Positions 8,652 to 16,937 of a stretch of DNA of 64,000 nt are shown here, one piece after another. Under the pieces are notes generated by a model that saw only the letters and a program-made list of their open reading frames with translations, was not told the origin of the DNA and made no database searches. Position 1 is the first letter of the stretch, and the number at the start of each line of letters is the position of its first letter. Source of the DNA: Methanolobus sp. (GTDB lineage Archaea; Halobacteriota; Methanosarcinia; Methanosarcinales; Methanosarcinaceae); NCBI RefSeq assembly GCF_016278365.1, contig NZ_JADQBZ010000018.1, positions 25,173 through 89,172 on the forward strand, read 5' to 3'. Both the position numbers and the translations under genes were made by a program.

Positions 8652-9323
8652 TTATATTTTGTTCAGGCTTTGCAGTCTTTCAGGCAGGTCTGTTATCTTT
8701 GCAGGACAGCCGAGGGCAAGTTTCCATGCAGGCACATCCTTTGTGACAAGCGCCCCTGCGGCTACCATTGCTCCCTCTCCGATCTCGATTCCCGGGACCA
8801 GGGTCGAGTTGGCTCCGATAGAAGCTCCTTTCCTGATAACAGGGCCTATAGGATGGTATTCTCCTCTCACAGGGTACTTATCGTTCGCAAGCACGGCACA
8901 GGGTCCGATGAAGACGTTGTCCTCTATGGTTACATGCGTTGGAATGTAAACGTTCCCCTGGATGCTCACATTGTTCCCGATACTCACGTTGCCGTCGATT
9001 ATTACGTTGGTCCCCACCAGTACATCATCGCCAAAGACCGTTTTCTCCCGGATCATGGCATTGTGGCCTGTCCTGAATCTGCTCCCGGTCCTTACATTGC
9101 TGAAGATTGTCGTCCCGGCCCGTATGAAAGAGCCGCTACCGATATCACAGCCATGGAACTCAAAGTCCTCGATCTGCTTTCCCTGTGAAGTTACCTGAAG
9201 CAGTATGTCCTGCTGAGGATATCCCAGGATCACGTTCTCCATGACCGTACAATTTTCCCCGATGGTCGTGGAGCCATATATCTTTGCAGATGTATGGATA
9301 TAACTGTTCTTACTATTGTGCAT
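8652..9323 (-). CDS. wbpD: Hexapeptide-repeat sugar N-acetyltransferase, WbpD-like
   Basis: A 223-residue left-handed beta-helix acyltransferase. Many imperfect hexapeptide turns are visible, for example IGENCTVMENVILG, IGSGSFIRAGTTIF, IGNNVSIQGNVYIP and IGANSTLVPGIEIG. The ending GALVTKDVPAWKLALGCPAKI is the usual C-terminal signature of this family. In the pathway it would acetylate the 3-amino group made by the aminotransferase, giving UDP-2,3-diacetamido-2,3-dideoxyglucuronate. It is the first gene of the operon. A TATA-like ccatataaagata (minus strand) lies at 9359-9371, which would give a leader of roughly 15 bases. Confidence 0.85.
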   Translation of the reverse strand: MHNSKNSYIHTSAKIYGSTTIGENCTVMENVILGYPQQDILLQVTSQGKQIEDFEFHGCDIGSGSFIRAGTTIFSNVRTGSRFRTGHNAMIREKTVFGDDVLVGTNVIIDGNVSIGNNVSIQGNVYIPTHVTIEDNVFIGPCAVLANDKYPVRGEYHPIGPVIRKGASIGANSTLVPGIEIGEGAMVAAGALVTKDVPAWKLALGCPAKITDLPERLQSLNKI

Positions 9324-9646
9324 GTGCCCACACTCTCTTGGGTATATATCGCCTTTACCATATAAAGATATTTCAGTTACGACATATTGTTACATCTTAT
9401 TTATAATTCTCTTTTCTTCTGGATTTTAGAGGAAAATTTGTATGAACGCACTTGTAATAATATTGTTGGAACGGCAGCGATGTCTATTTATCACCCCGGC
9501 TTCTATTATGATAGTTTATGATAATTATGGAATTTCACATGCTGAGAATAATCGTGGCATTTGAATATTGATATTTGATATCGTTTTTGATATGCTCTCT
9601 ACAGAGCTGATCAATAATTCTATTTTCATCAAGGGAGTATCAAAAA
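9324..9646. other. Divergent intergenic region with two promoters
   Basis: About 320 bases between the leftward glycan operon and the rightward slipin gene. The minus-strand TATA candidate at 9359-9371 fits the operon. Near 9570-9600 several gatat repeats sit upstream of the slipin gene, whose ribosome binding site is aagggag at about 9630-9636. No gene is seen here. Confidence 0.5.
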
Positions 9647-10414
9647 ATGGCATTAGACCAAATTGTAATTATAGCAGCTATCGCTGCGATCTTTATTATT
9701 TCCAAGGCAATACAGATCGTTAATGAATACGAACGTGTTGTTATTTTCCGTCTGGGAAGGTTAAGCGGCATTAAAGGCCCGGGCCTGTTCTTCATAATCC
9801 CTGTCATCGATACAGTGGTAAAAGTGGACCTGCGTGTGGTTACCATAGATGTCCCCAAACAGGCAGTTATCACAAGGGACAATGTTACAGTTGCAGTTGA
9901 TGCAGTTGTGTATTACAAGGTTGTCGACCCTTCAAGGGCTGTCAACGAAGTTGAGAACTACAAATATGCGACCTCCACTCTTTCACAGACCACACTCCGT
10001 GATGTCATAGGCCAGATCGACCTGGATGACGTGCTCTCCAAGAGAGATGAGATCAACCTGAACATACAGGAATCACTTGACATTTCCACAGATCCATGGG
10101 GTATCAAGGTAACAGGCGTGACCCTCAGGGATGTCAGCATTGACGATACAATGCTGCGTGCTATTGCAAAGCAGGCAGAGGCAGAGCGTGAGAAGCGTGC
10201 CCGTATCATCCTTGCTGACGGTGAGTTCATTGCGGCTCAGAAGATGATGGAAGCTGCCCGCCTGTACGAAGAGGTGCCTGTAACCATCAAGCTCAGGGAA
10301 CTGCAAACTCTTGCCGAGATCGCAAGGGAAGGAAACATGATAGTTGTAGCCAACTCCATTGAGATGGGGGAGATCGCGGCCATGTCCAAGGCTCTCCAGA
10401 ACAAACCCCGATAA
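9647..10414 (+). CDS. Slipin (stomatin/SPFH/band 7 family protein)
   Basis: A 255-residue membrane-associated scaffold protein. One N-terminal hydrophobic helix (about residues 5-20) is followed by the band 7 domain: YERVVIFRLGR, GPGLFFIIPVIDTVVKVDLR, and TLRDVIGQIDLDDVLSKRDEI, all classic slipin phrases. A charged helical stretch AKQAEAEREKRARIILADGE precedes the C-terminus. Slipins form large oligomers at the membrane and commonly pair with an NfeD-type protein cleaved by or attached to a ClpP-class protease. No nfeD gene is adjacent here, so this may be an orphan copy. A strong ribosome binding site precedes the ATG. Confidence 0.9.
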   Translation: MALDQIVIIAAIAAIFIISKAIQIVNEYERVVIFRLGRLSGIKGPGLFFIIPVIDTVVKVDLRVVTIDVPKQAVITRDNVTVAVDAVVYYKVVDPSRAVNEVENYKYATSTLSQTTLRDVIGQIDLDDVLSKRDEINLNIQESLDISTDPWGIKVTGVTLRDVSIDDTMLRAIAKQAEAEREKRARIILADGEFIAAQKMMEAARLYEEVPVTIKLRELQTLAEIAREGNMIVVANSIEMGEIAAMSKALQNKPR

Positions 10415-10433
10415 GGGGTGATCTATTTTTTGT

Positions 10434-10460
10434 AGAAGGCTTTTTATGAGCCTTCTTTTT
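10434..10460 (+). terminator. Hairpin terminator of the slipin gene
   Basis: agaaggc (10434-10440) pairs with gccttct (10450-10456), followed by a run of T. It lies about 20 bases after the slipin stop codon. Confidence 0.6.
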
Positions 10461-10493
10461 AAGTCAGCTCTGCCTTTTTCCGGTGATGACTAT

Positions 10494-10524
10494 AAAAAAG
10501 CACCATTGCCCGTTCCACGGGCAA
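10494..10524 (-). terminator. Hairpin terminator of the S-layer protease gene
   Basis: On the minus strand, ttgcccg pairs with cgggcaa around a five-base loop (10506-10524) and is followed by a T tract. It sits just beyond the stop of the large protease gene, so both convergent genes have their own terminators. Confidence 0.6.
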
Positions 10525-10535
10525 GGTAAGAGGGA

Positions 10536-13500
10536 TTACTTCTTCTTCCTGCTCTTTACTAACAGGCCATAGCCTGCTACGGCTACTAGAAGCACAAAAA
10601 AAGATCCATACAATAACATCATCCTTTTATCTTTGCTGGAAGACTCTTCCTTTGTTTTAATGTAGTCTGGACCTTTCAGTGAAGCATCGATGATCGTCTT
10701 TTCTGTATTACTATCAGAGGTTTTTGTTGTTTCTCCTGTTATAGAGAAGGGGGAGAATCCGGGAGCATCTGCAACAAAATAATAGTAGAGAATATCCGTA
10801 TCAACCATTATTGTATTCAGCTGGCTCCATTTGTCATTGTTATATCTGTTTAACCTGATAGAATGCATGTCTATGTCATTTTCTTCCATCCATTTTTTCT
10901 CGACTTTAAAGGAGACCTTAGCATCCTTGAAATGTTTCCCTTCTGCGAAGCCGGCTCTATCGAACCAGATGTTCATATGTTTGTAAACTTTTCCTTCCGG
11001 GTCTGCATTCACGAATTGGGACCTTTCATGCAAGATCTCGACCTTTAGTTTCAATGTGGCAAGGTTCTGCAGGGCAGTGAAGGATATCTCACTGAGAATG
11101 TTATCCTCTTTTTCAAGCTGATATTTAACAGGAGCTCCACTCATAACATATTCTGATCTCACTTCAACAACGTTTATATTTTCATGGGGTTGATTGATTG
11201 TTCCTTCGCCGCTTCCGCCTGAGCCACCCGGGGAGACCGGAGTCTGGTCATTGACCAGAGTTACCGGAAATACTACAGTAACAATCGTGGAATTGACGGC
11301 ATTGCTCACCGCATCTGCACCGGCAACTGTAAAGAAGTCTGCAGTCACTCCTTCTGATACAAAGCCTTTTTTCTGGGTAAGCGTAACGATTGCAGTGTAA
11401 ACGGTTTCGCTTTGGAATGGCGAATGTGAAGGAGACCAGGTAACAGTGCCGGTATATTGGCTGTTCTCGCATATCGAGGATACAGGAAAAGCACTCGCAA
11501 TCGGCGGTGTCAGACCGCTTATTTCCTGGATACTGATCGTTCTGTTCAGGACTTGATCAGGTACAATATCCCTGATCACAAAAGGATAATACCGGAGCTG
11601 CCCGGGGTCGTTTGTTACCTGGAAGTGCAGATCGCCTGCAATTTGCTTGCTGCCGGTATTATCTCGCAGGTCAATATCCTGTATACTAGTGAAGAACATC
11701 ATGTTGTTGGTAATTGATCCTACTGCAAGGATCCCAAATTCATCATCTGGCATAATTCCAAATGCATTCTCCCAGTCTATCATCCAGACACCCTTAATGC
11801 TAATAGAGTCCGTTACAGATGAGATGCTATCAACATGTATCTTCAGTACCTCTACATCATCTTCACCGAGAATGCCACCCAGTCGATATGTCCAGGTTCC
11901 GCTGGTGTCTATTATTTCATCGTCTATGAACTCTCCATCCTGATAAAGCTTCAGCCATATCTTACTTTCTTCGGTATCGATCTTATATGGAAGGACAAAA
12001 TAACCATTTGCCAATAGTAATGACTGGTTTGATTCCAGAATATAGGTATTACCATCATTTATCAGGAGTGGTGCCAATTTGTCGGGAGTGATGTTTGTTA
12101 GTGGAACATATTCTTCCCCGAACAATCCAAGAGTTTGGAATTGGATCGCATCTCCACAATATGATGTCTGCATCTTTGTCTCATAGAGGAGACTTCCTGC
12201 AGGAACAATTGTCTGTTCTTTCGTAAGGCCAGCTAGAATTAACAGCCGCTCAGAGTCGATACTATCTGAATATACATTATAATAGAACCCTTCAAAGTTT
12301 GAGGGAGTCCATGTCATGTTCTCGTCCTCAGCAAGAGTGCCGCGTATCTTGTATTTTCCGGAAACGGGATAACTGGACGCTGGCGCAAATATGAGGGTAC
12401 TGGTGTCTGCAACCACAAAATCGATGGTTCCCATAACTGGGATGGTCTCTCCCCGATCAAGTTCAAAAAATTCCCAGTTTTTCATTTCGACGTGTTTTCC
12501 ACTTAAAGATGTGATTTCCATTTTTCCATACCTTGTACCGTTTTCAAGTGCAAGGGCATTTGCGGATATCTGGAATACACCTGTTATGAAAGCACCGGGG
12601 ATACCTTCTGTATTACTTATGCTGCCAAAACGGACCGCGATAAGTGTAATATCATCTATGCTCCAAAGGTCTGCAGTATATGTGAAGTCTGAATTGTCAT
12701 TAATTATCGCATCATCGATTTCATTGCCGTCTTTTGACAACATAACCCACAATTTGTTACCTTCTGTATCTATCTGTTTGATAGTAAGCTCATACCCATC
12801 CCCAAGGACCAGCGATGAATCAGCATAGATGAGCTCTGACTCGTTCCTATCAATTAGTACTCTTGATACAATCCCCGATGAGAATATTTCCTCCTGGCCG
12901 TTCCATGAGATCGAACTGGAAGTGTTTTCAGTATAGCCTGTAAAATATTCTTCACCCATAAACCCGATAACTTCATACCTGCCCCAGCTATCATATTCGA
13001 AGTATGTCTCCGCAGGTACTGTCTGATAAATAATGTCTCCACTGTTTACTATCCTGCCGGTAGAGGGAATGGTCATTATCATTTTTTCTGTGTTAGTGCC
13101 CGTTCTGATATCATAATGGAACCCTGAAAAGCTGGTCGAATCCCAAATATAAGGATTGGGCATCCCCTCCTCCCATATTCTATCAAGAGTAGGTTCTACG
13201 GTAAATGCCTTGATGCATATACTGCCATTACTCTCTCCTAGGTCTTCCCATGTTATCCCATCGGCACTGGCGAAGCTCTCTCCGGCGTTTGAGGTTGCTC
13301 GACTGCTAAAACCAGAAATAGCACTTTCTAGAGGTATTGGAAACAGATATGAGTCGTGTATGTACTTAATAACGATTGAAAATGTTGTATTTTCCGGTAT
13401 CATGATGGGCTCAATTTCAATCGTATGGTAGCCGGTGAATTCTTTCGTTCCAGCATATGTTCTCGAATGGATCTTATTGCTCAACGGCGATATGGCTGGA

Positions 13501-14714
13501 TTTTCCAGGTCCCGGTAAACAGATATCTCATAATCGGTATTTGGTGCAGTTGTATAGAATCCGATCGATGTTATCACTTCATCGGATTCAGATTCAAATA
13601 TATTGGCTGCCCATGCAAAAGGCGCTCCATAGCCGAAACTCCTGGTGTGGCCGAGCATATCATACTGATAGACATTGTTGTAGATAGTATCAGAAGCCCC
13701 CTGCAGGAAAAGAACATTTTCCATATTCCCAAAATACTGATCATAGTAGGAGATATAGAAGTATCCATCATTTACTCCCCATTCAGAACTCCAACTGTTC
13801 TTGGCGATAAATGCACCGTCCCCCACGGGAATAGATGATCCGTTAAAGTTGGACCTTGGAAAATTGTCGTCCCACCCTATCAAAGTAATTGCATGGCCAC
13901 CATCAAAGCCCGATCCGGGATTGTAGTATGTTGTATATGAGCTCCCATAATAAGTGGCATTAAAGGACCAATACATACCGCTATAAACCGCACCATGATC
14001 ATAGATGGCCCGTTTGAGAATATTGTTGTCAAGAGGGCCAGTTCGAAGAGGAAGATAGTAACCATTTTGAAACGTTATAGCTTTTTCCAGGCCATCGGGA
14101 GACTGGTTGTAGTGATCAATATAAGGGTCTTCACTTTCTAATATAGGTCCATCACCCCTGGTTAGATACGCGAGGACCATCACAGCGTCTCCGCCATCAT
14201 CATAATCAAATCGATTTTCGTAAGAACTGCCATCCCAGTTATTCAGTAAGTTCTTCATATGATTCTCAGAAAAGTCCCACTCTCTCCCTGTAGATCTTAA
14301 TTGATTGGATTCAAGGGAAGCTATTGACGCAAAAGCCCAGCATGCACCCACATATCCCTGATCTTTAACAGAAGTAACGTTATTCTGCTCTCTGAGATCA
14401 AAACTTGATGGTAAAGTGGACTGAAGAGCAATCAGACCAGGAGTTGAACTCTGGAGGGTGGATAAGTGACTAAGATCAAGGGGGCCAGGTATTGCACCAA
14501 GAGGATAATACACTTCTATTGAGGATTGTTCGTTTAAACCTGTAGTAGAGATTTTGCTCTGATCACTTTCCAGATTTGAGATATATTCAATGAAATCCGG
14601 ATTTAGAGCTGCCATTTGTGCTTCTGCAGATACTGCATAGATTGCCGTGTTCAAAATGCAAAAAGCAATTAGGGGAATAACAAATATGTTTAAGACTGTA
14701 AATTGGTTTTTCAA
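10536..14714 (-). CDS. Secreted papain-like (C1A) protease fused to S-layer domains
   Basis: A 1392-residue surface protein. Residues 8-30 form a signal peptide. The papain-like domain covers about 100-325: Gln119 (oxyanion hole) and Cys125 in KDQGYVGACWAFAS, His274 in GGHAITLIGWDD, Asn306 in AKNSWSSEWG. A lectin-like beta domain follows (about 340-510). Then come two consecutive Methanosarcina-type S-layer domains, the first ending in SGKYKIRGTL. Next are a beta-sandwich repeat region, a PGF-pre-PGF-like domain with VKYQLEKE and FAEGKHFKDAKVSFKVEKKW, and a C-terminal membrane helix with a basic RKKK tail. The start is TTG, with AGGTGA five bases upstream. It probably is built into or anchored beside the S-layer and degrades extracellular protein. 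Confidence 0.88.
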   Translation of the reverse strand: MKNQFTVLNIFVIPLIAFCILNTAIYAVSAEAQMAALNPDFIEYISNLESDQSKISTTGLNEQSSIEVYYPLGAIPGPLDLSHLSTLQSSTPGLIALQSTLPSSFDLREQNNVTSVKDQGYVGACWAFASIASLESNQLRSTGREWDFSENHMKNLLNNWDGSSYENRFDYDDGGDAVMVLAYLTRGDGPILESEDPYIDHYNQSPDGLEKAITFQNGYYLPLRTGPLDNNILKRAIYDHGAVYSGMYWSFNATYYGSSYTTYYNPGSGFDGGHAITLIGWDDNFPRSNFNGSSIPVGDGAFIAKNSWSSEWGVNDGYFYISYYDQYFGNMENVLFLQGASDTIYNNVYQYDMLGHTRSFGYGAPFAWAANIFESESDEVITSIGFYTTAPNTDYEISVYRDLENPAISPLSNKIHSRTYAGTKEFTGYHTIEIEPIMIPENTTFSIVIKYIHDSYLFPIPLESAISGFSSRATSNAGESFASADGITWEDLGESNGSICIKAFTVEPTLDRIWEEGMPNPYIWDSTSFSGFHYDIRTGTNTEKMIMTIPSTGRIVNSGDIIYQTVPAETYFEYDSWGRYEVIGFMGEEYFTGYTENTSSSISWNGQEEIFSSGIVSRVLIDRNESELIYADSSLVLGDGYELTIKQIDTEGNKLWVMLSKDGNEIDDAIINDNSDFTYTADLWSIDDITLIAVRFGSISNTEGIPGAFITGVFQISANALALENGTRYGKMEITSLSGKHVEMKNWEFFELDRGETIPVMGTIDFVVADTSTLIFAPASSYPVSGKYKIRGTLAEDENMTWTPSNFEGFYYNVYSDSIDSERLLILAGLTKEQTIVPAGSLLYETKMQTSYCGDAIQFQTLGLFGEEYVPLTNITPDKLAPLLINDGNTYILESNQSLLLANGYFVLPYKIDTEESKIWLKLYQDGEFIDDEIIDTSGTWTYRLGGILGEDDVEVLKIHVDSISSVTDSISIKGVWMIDWENAFGIMPDDEFGILAVGSITNNMMFFTSIQDIDLRDNTGSKQIAGDLHFQVTNDPGQLRYYPFVIRDIVPDQVLNRTISIQEISGLTPPIASAFPVSSICENSQYTGTVTWSPSHSPFQSETVYTAIVTLTQKKGFVSEGVTADFFTVAGADAVSNAVNSTIVTVVFPVTLVNDQTPVSPGGSGGSGEGTINQPHENINVVEVRSEYVMSGAPVKYQLEKEDNILSEISFTALQNLATLKLKVEILHERSQFVNADPEGKVYKHMNIWFDRAGFAEGKHFKDAKVSFKVEKKWMEENDIDMHSIRLNRYNNDKWSQLNTIMVDTDILYYYFVADAPGFSPFSITGETTKTSDSNTEKTIIDASLKGPDYIKTKEESSSKDKRMMLLYGSFFVLLVAVAGYGLLVKSRKKK

Positions 14715-15214
14715 GTTTTCACCTTTTAAATTATCATTACTATTAAAGCAGAGTTGAGAGGCAGAATCTCGCTTTTAGTCCGAATTCATAATCAATGAGT
14801 TATATTCATATTATATATAATATTATTATATGCAGAATGAATATAATATTTGTCTTTGAAAGTTAATATCTTTGGCTCTAGGAAAATCTGTAGTTCAAAC
14901 CGTCGTGAATAATGGGCTCGGAATAATGTAACAGAGAGGATAGACACCCGTACAGGCGGTGAATCACTATTCTTCCATCTCTTCATTTCTTCCAGAAAGC
15001 TGGCATCAGCAAAACTACAACAGTGAAGACCTCAAGCCGTCCTATCTACATGTTTGCGGTCAGGATCAACTTACCCCGGTCGGGATGGCGTCAAAGCTTT
15101 CCATTGGCCTCACAGGACCAAGACCCTGTCCGACATTACCAAGGGTTGCACTGGAAGCACTCAGGGTAGTGACAAAATCCCCTCCCATAAAAGAGACCAA
15201 GGCCGAGCTGCTGA
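14715..15214. other. Intergenic region upstream of the S-layer protease
   Basis: About 500 bases. The part at 14800-14850 is very rich in A/T and holds the likely protease promoter on the minus strand. From 14930 to 15210 the composition is balanced and a 96-codon rightward frame is open (14959-15249). It has no ribosome binding site, resembles nothing known to me and runs into the end of the tnpB element, so it is not called as a gene. Confidence 0.4.
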
Positions 15215-15219
15215 CTACT

Positions 15220-15400
15220 CCAACGACTAAAGTCGTTGGGTTCTACTGAACCCTTACGGAGTCTCAACCTTGGACAAGGTTGAGCAATTGCTGATTCATC
15301 GTCGGAACTTGCACTCCAGTTATACAACTGGTTGTAGAGGTTCCAGCTCCACAGCCGTTAATTCCCGCGAGCCTCACGGTATCCTTGTATGTTTTAGATT
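15220..15400 (-). ncRNA. Candidate omega-RNA of tnpB copy 1
   Basis: In TnpB systems the guide RNA overlaps the 3' end of tnpB and the right end of the element, with the guide just outside it. The expected region here is the last part of tnpB plus the hairpin at 15220-15239. The guide would begin in the flanking DNA below 15220 (minus strand AGTAGTCAGCAGCTCGGCC). Position is inferred from family knowledge; no transcript evidence exists. Confidence 0.35.
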
Positions 15401-16628
15401 TCCTGAGGATGTTGACCGCAGCGTTGATATCTCTGTTTAACGAAGATTTACAATGCTCACAATCAAATATCCTATCTGCTAACGTTAGTTTGGTCTTTTT
15501 CTTCTTTCCGCATACAGAACATATCTGAGAAGTATTCTTAGGATCAACCTTTTCAACTGTTTTTCCCTTCTCAGCAGTCTTGTATTCAGTATGCTGGACA
15601 ATCCTTGACCATCCTGCATCGTGAATAGACTTGGCTAGTCTTGAGTTCCGGACAAGATTTTTAATTTTCAGGTCCTCAAATACTATCAGGTCGTACTTAC
15701 TAACAAGCATCTTGCTCAAACAATGTGAAAAATGATTCCTTGCCTTAGCTACTTTTCTGTGAATCCTGTTCACTTTTTTCTTTTGTTTAAGGTAGTTATG
15801 GGAGCCATATTTCATTCTTGCAAGTTTTTTCTGTTCGATCGCCAACCTATTCTCTGCTTCTCTGAACAATTCAGGTGGTTCAATGAGTTCACCATCTGAA
15901 GTTGCTATTAATGATTCAAGACCAAGATCGATACCTACCATAGTTATTGGTATAATTGGTTCAGGATATTCTGGGATTTCAATCGTTATAAAAGCAAACC
16001 ATTTGTTGCCTTCCTTTTTAATCGTGCACGTCTTAAGTTGACCATTTAACAGATCATGATCAACATCGATCATTATCAGGTTGTTTTTGTTGGTTATCTT
16101 TGACAGGAACAATCCATCTTCAGTCAGTACCCAACCGTTATTATGTTGCTTGTACGTGAAACTATGATAATCGTCTTTGCCTTTGAACCTGGGATGTCCT
16201 TTTGGCAGAATTCCATCATATTTGATGAACTTTGAACCTTTATTATCTGAAACTGAATAAAGAAAGTTTCCTGCAGGAACATCTTCCCTTTTGACAATAG
16301 TTCCTTTTCTTGGTTTGAGTCCTCTAAGTCTTCCATTCTTGATATCATCAAGGAACTTAAAGTATGCCTGTTGTACCCTTTCGAACACATTCAGTCTAAC
16401 ATGAGAATGTATATTATTGGTATAATCGAAGAATTTGAGCTGCTTTTCAAGCATTCTTGAATCAGGATATAGTCCATATACATCAAACAGTTGAACTCTT
16501 GTTGATAGAAGGTCGTTCCATAGTCTTCTGCAGGTTTCCATGGTTTCTTCCAACTTTATTTCCTGTTCTGGAATTGGATGAATAGGAAACCTGAGGTTTC
16601 TACAATTTTGACCGTTCTTTCGTACCAT
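15264..16628 (-). CDS. tnpB: TnpB RNA-guided nuclease, copy 1 (intact)
   Basis: A 454-residue protein from the chosen start. The RuvC residues are all present: Asp234 in GIDLGLESLIATSDG, Glu318 in IVFEDLKIKNL and Asp400 in NRDINAAVNI. A zinc ribbon (CSVCG, then CEHC) lies between the second and third. The reading frame opens at 16667, but the ATG at 16628 has AGGTGA eight bases upstream and is preferred. TnpB is the guide-RNA-directed DNA nuclease ancestral to Cas12. It cleaves sites matching the donor joint and so helps retain the element. No tnpA lies nearby, so movement would need a transposase in trans. The intact catalytic set suggests activity. Confidence 0.9.
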   Translation of the reverse strand: MVRKNGQNCRNLRFPIHPIPEQEIKLEETMETCRRLWNDLLSTRVQLFDVYGLYPDSRMLEKQLKFFDYTNNIHSHVRLNVFERVQQAYFKFLDDIKNGRLRGLKPRKGTIVKREDVPAGNFLYSVSDNKGSKFIKYDGILPKGHPRFKGKDDYHSFTYKQHNNGWVLTEDGLFLSKITNKNNLIMIDVDHDLLNGQLKTCTIKKEGNKWFAFITIEIPEYPEPIIPITMVGIDLGLESLIATSDGELIEPPELFREAENRLAIEQKKLARMKYGSHNYLKQKKKVNRIHRKVAKARNHFSHCLSKMLVSKYDLIVFEDLKIKNLVRNSRLAKSIHDAGWSRIVQHTEYKTAEKGKTVEKVDPKNTSQICSVCGKKKKTKLTLADRIFDCEHCKSSLNRDINAAVNILRKSKTYKDTVRLAGINGCGAGTSTTSCITGVQVPTMNQQLLNLVQG

Positions 16629-16937
16629 ACATTCACCTGAAAAACAACAACAGTATATTGTTTTCAAATTATTTTAATGTTGCTTTTTTGTTTGCTTTTT
16701 TAAGAGGTGGGGTACGATTCATCCCACAGCTAAAGCAGTGGGCTTTCTCTACCCCTACACCCCGTTAATCGTAAATTATTAAAATGTTCGCATCAGTACC
16801 GTTTACACTTCAGATAGAACACTTTCATCCTCTACCTGTCGCTTTGCTTCGGGGAAGAGGACTTCCCGTTCCAATATTTAAAATATATGTTGTGGCATTC
16901 AAATTAATTAAATCTGTATGATTAAGTGCAAAAAAAG

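Larger units (their letters stand above)
15215..16765 (-). mobile_element. IS200/IS605-group element carrying only tnpB (IS1341 type), copy 1
   Basis: The element holds one tnpB gene and no tnpA transposase. Its right end has a perfect hairpin, ccaacgactaaagtcgttgg, at 15220-15239, just beyond the tnpB 3' end. Its left end has a hairpin at 16723-16742 (cccac/gtggg arms with a gc-taaa-gc tip), followed by ggctttctctacccc. Subterminal hairpins with a shared core are the hallmark of this group. It lies between the protease and the giant kinase and interrupts no recognisable gene. Ends are approximate; an empty site from a relative would fix them. Confidence 0.75.

Noticed and set aside
14959..15249. 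A 96-codon rightward frame between the S-layer protease and tnpB copy 1.
   Set aside because: No ribosome binding site, no recognisable family, and its last part lies in the terminal hairpin of the tnpB element.
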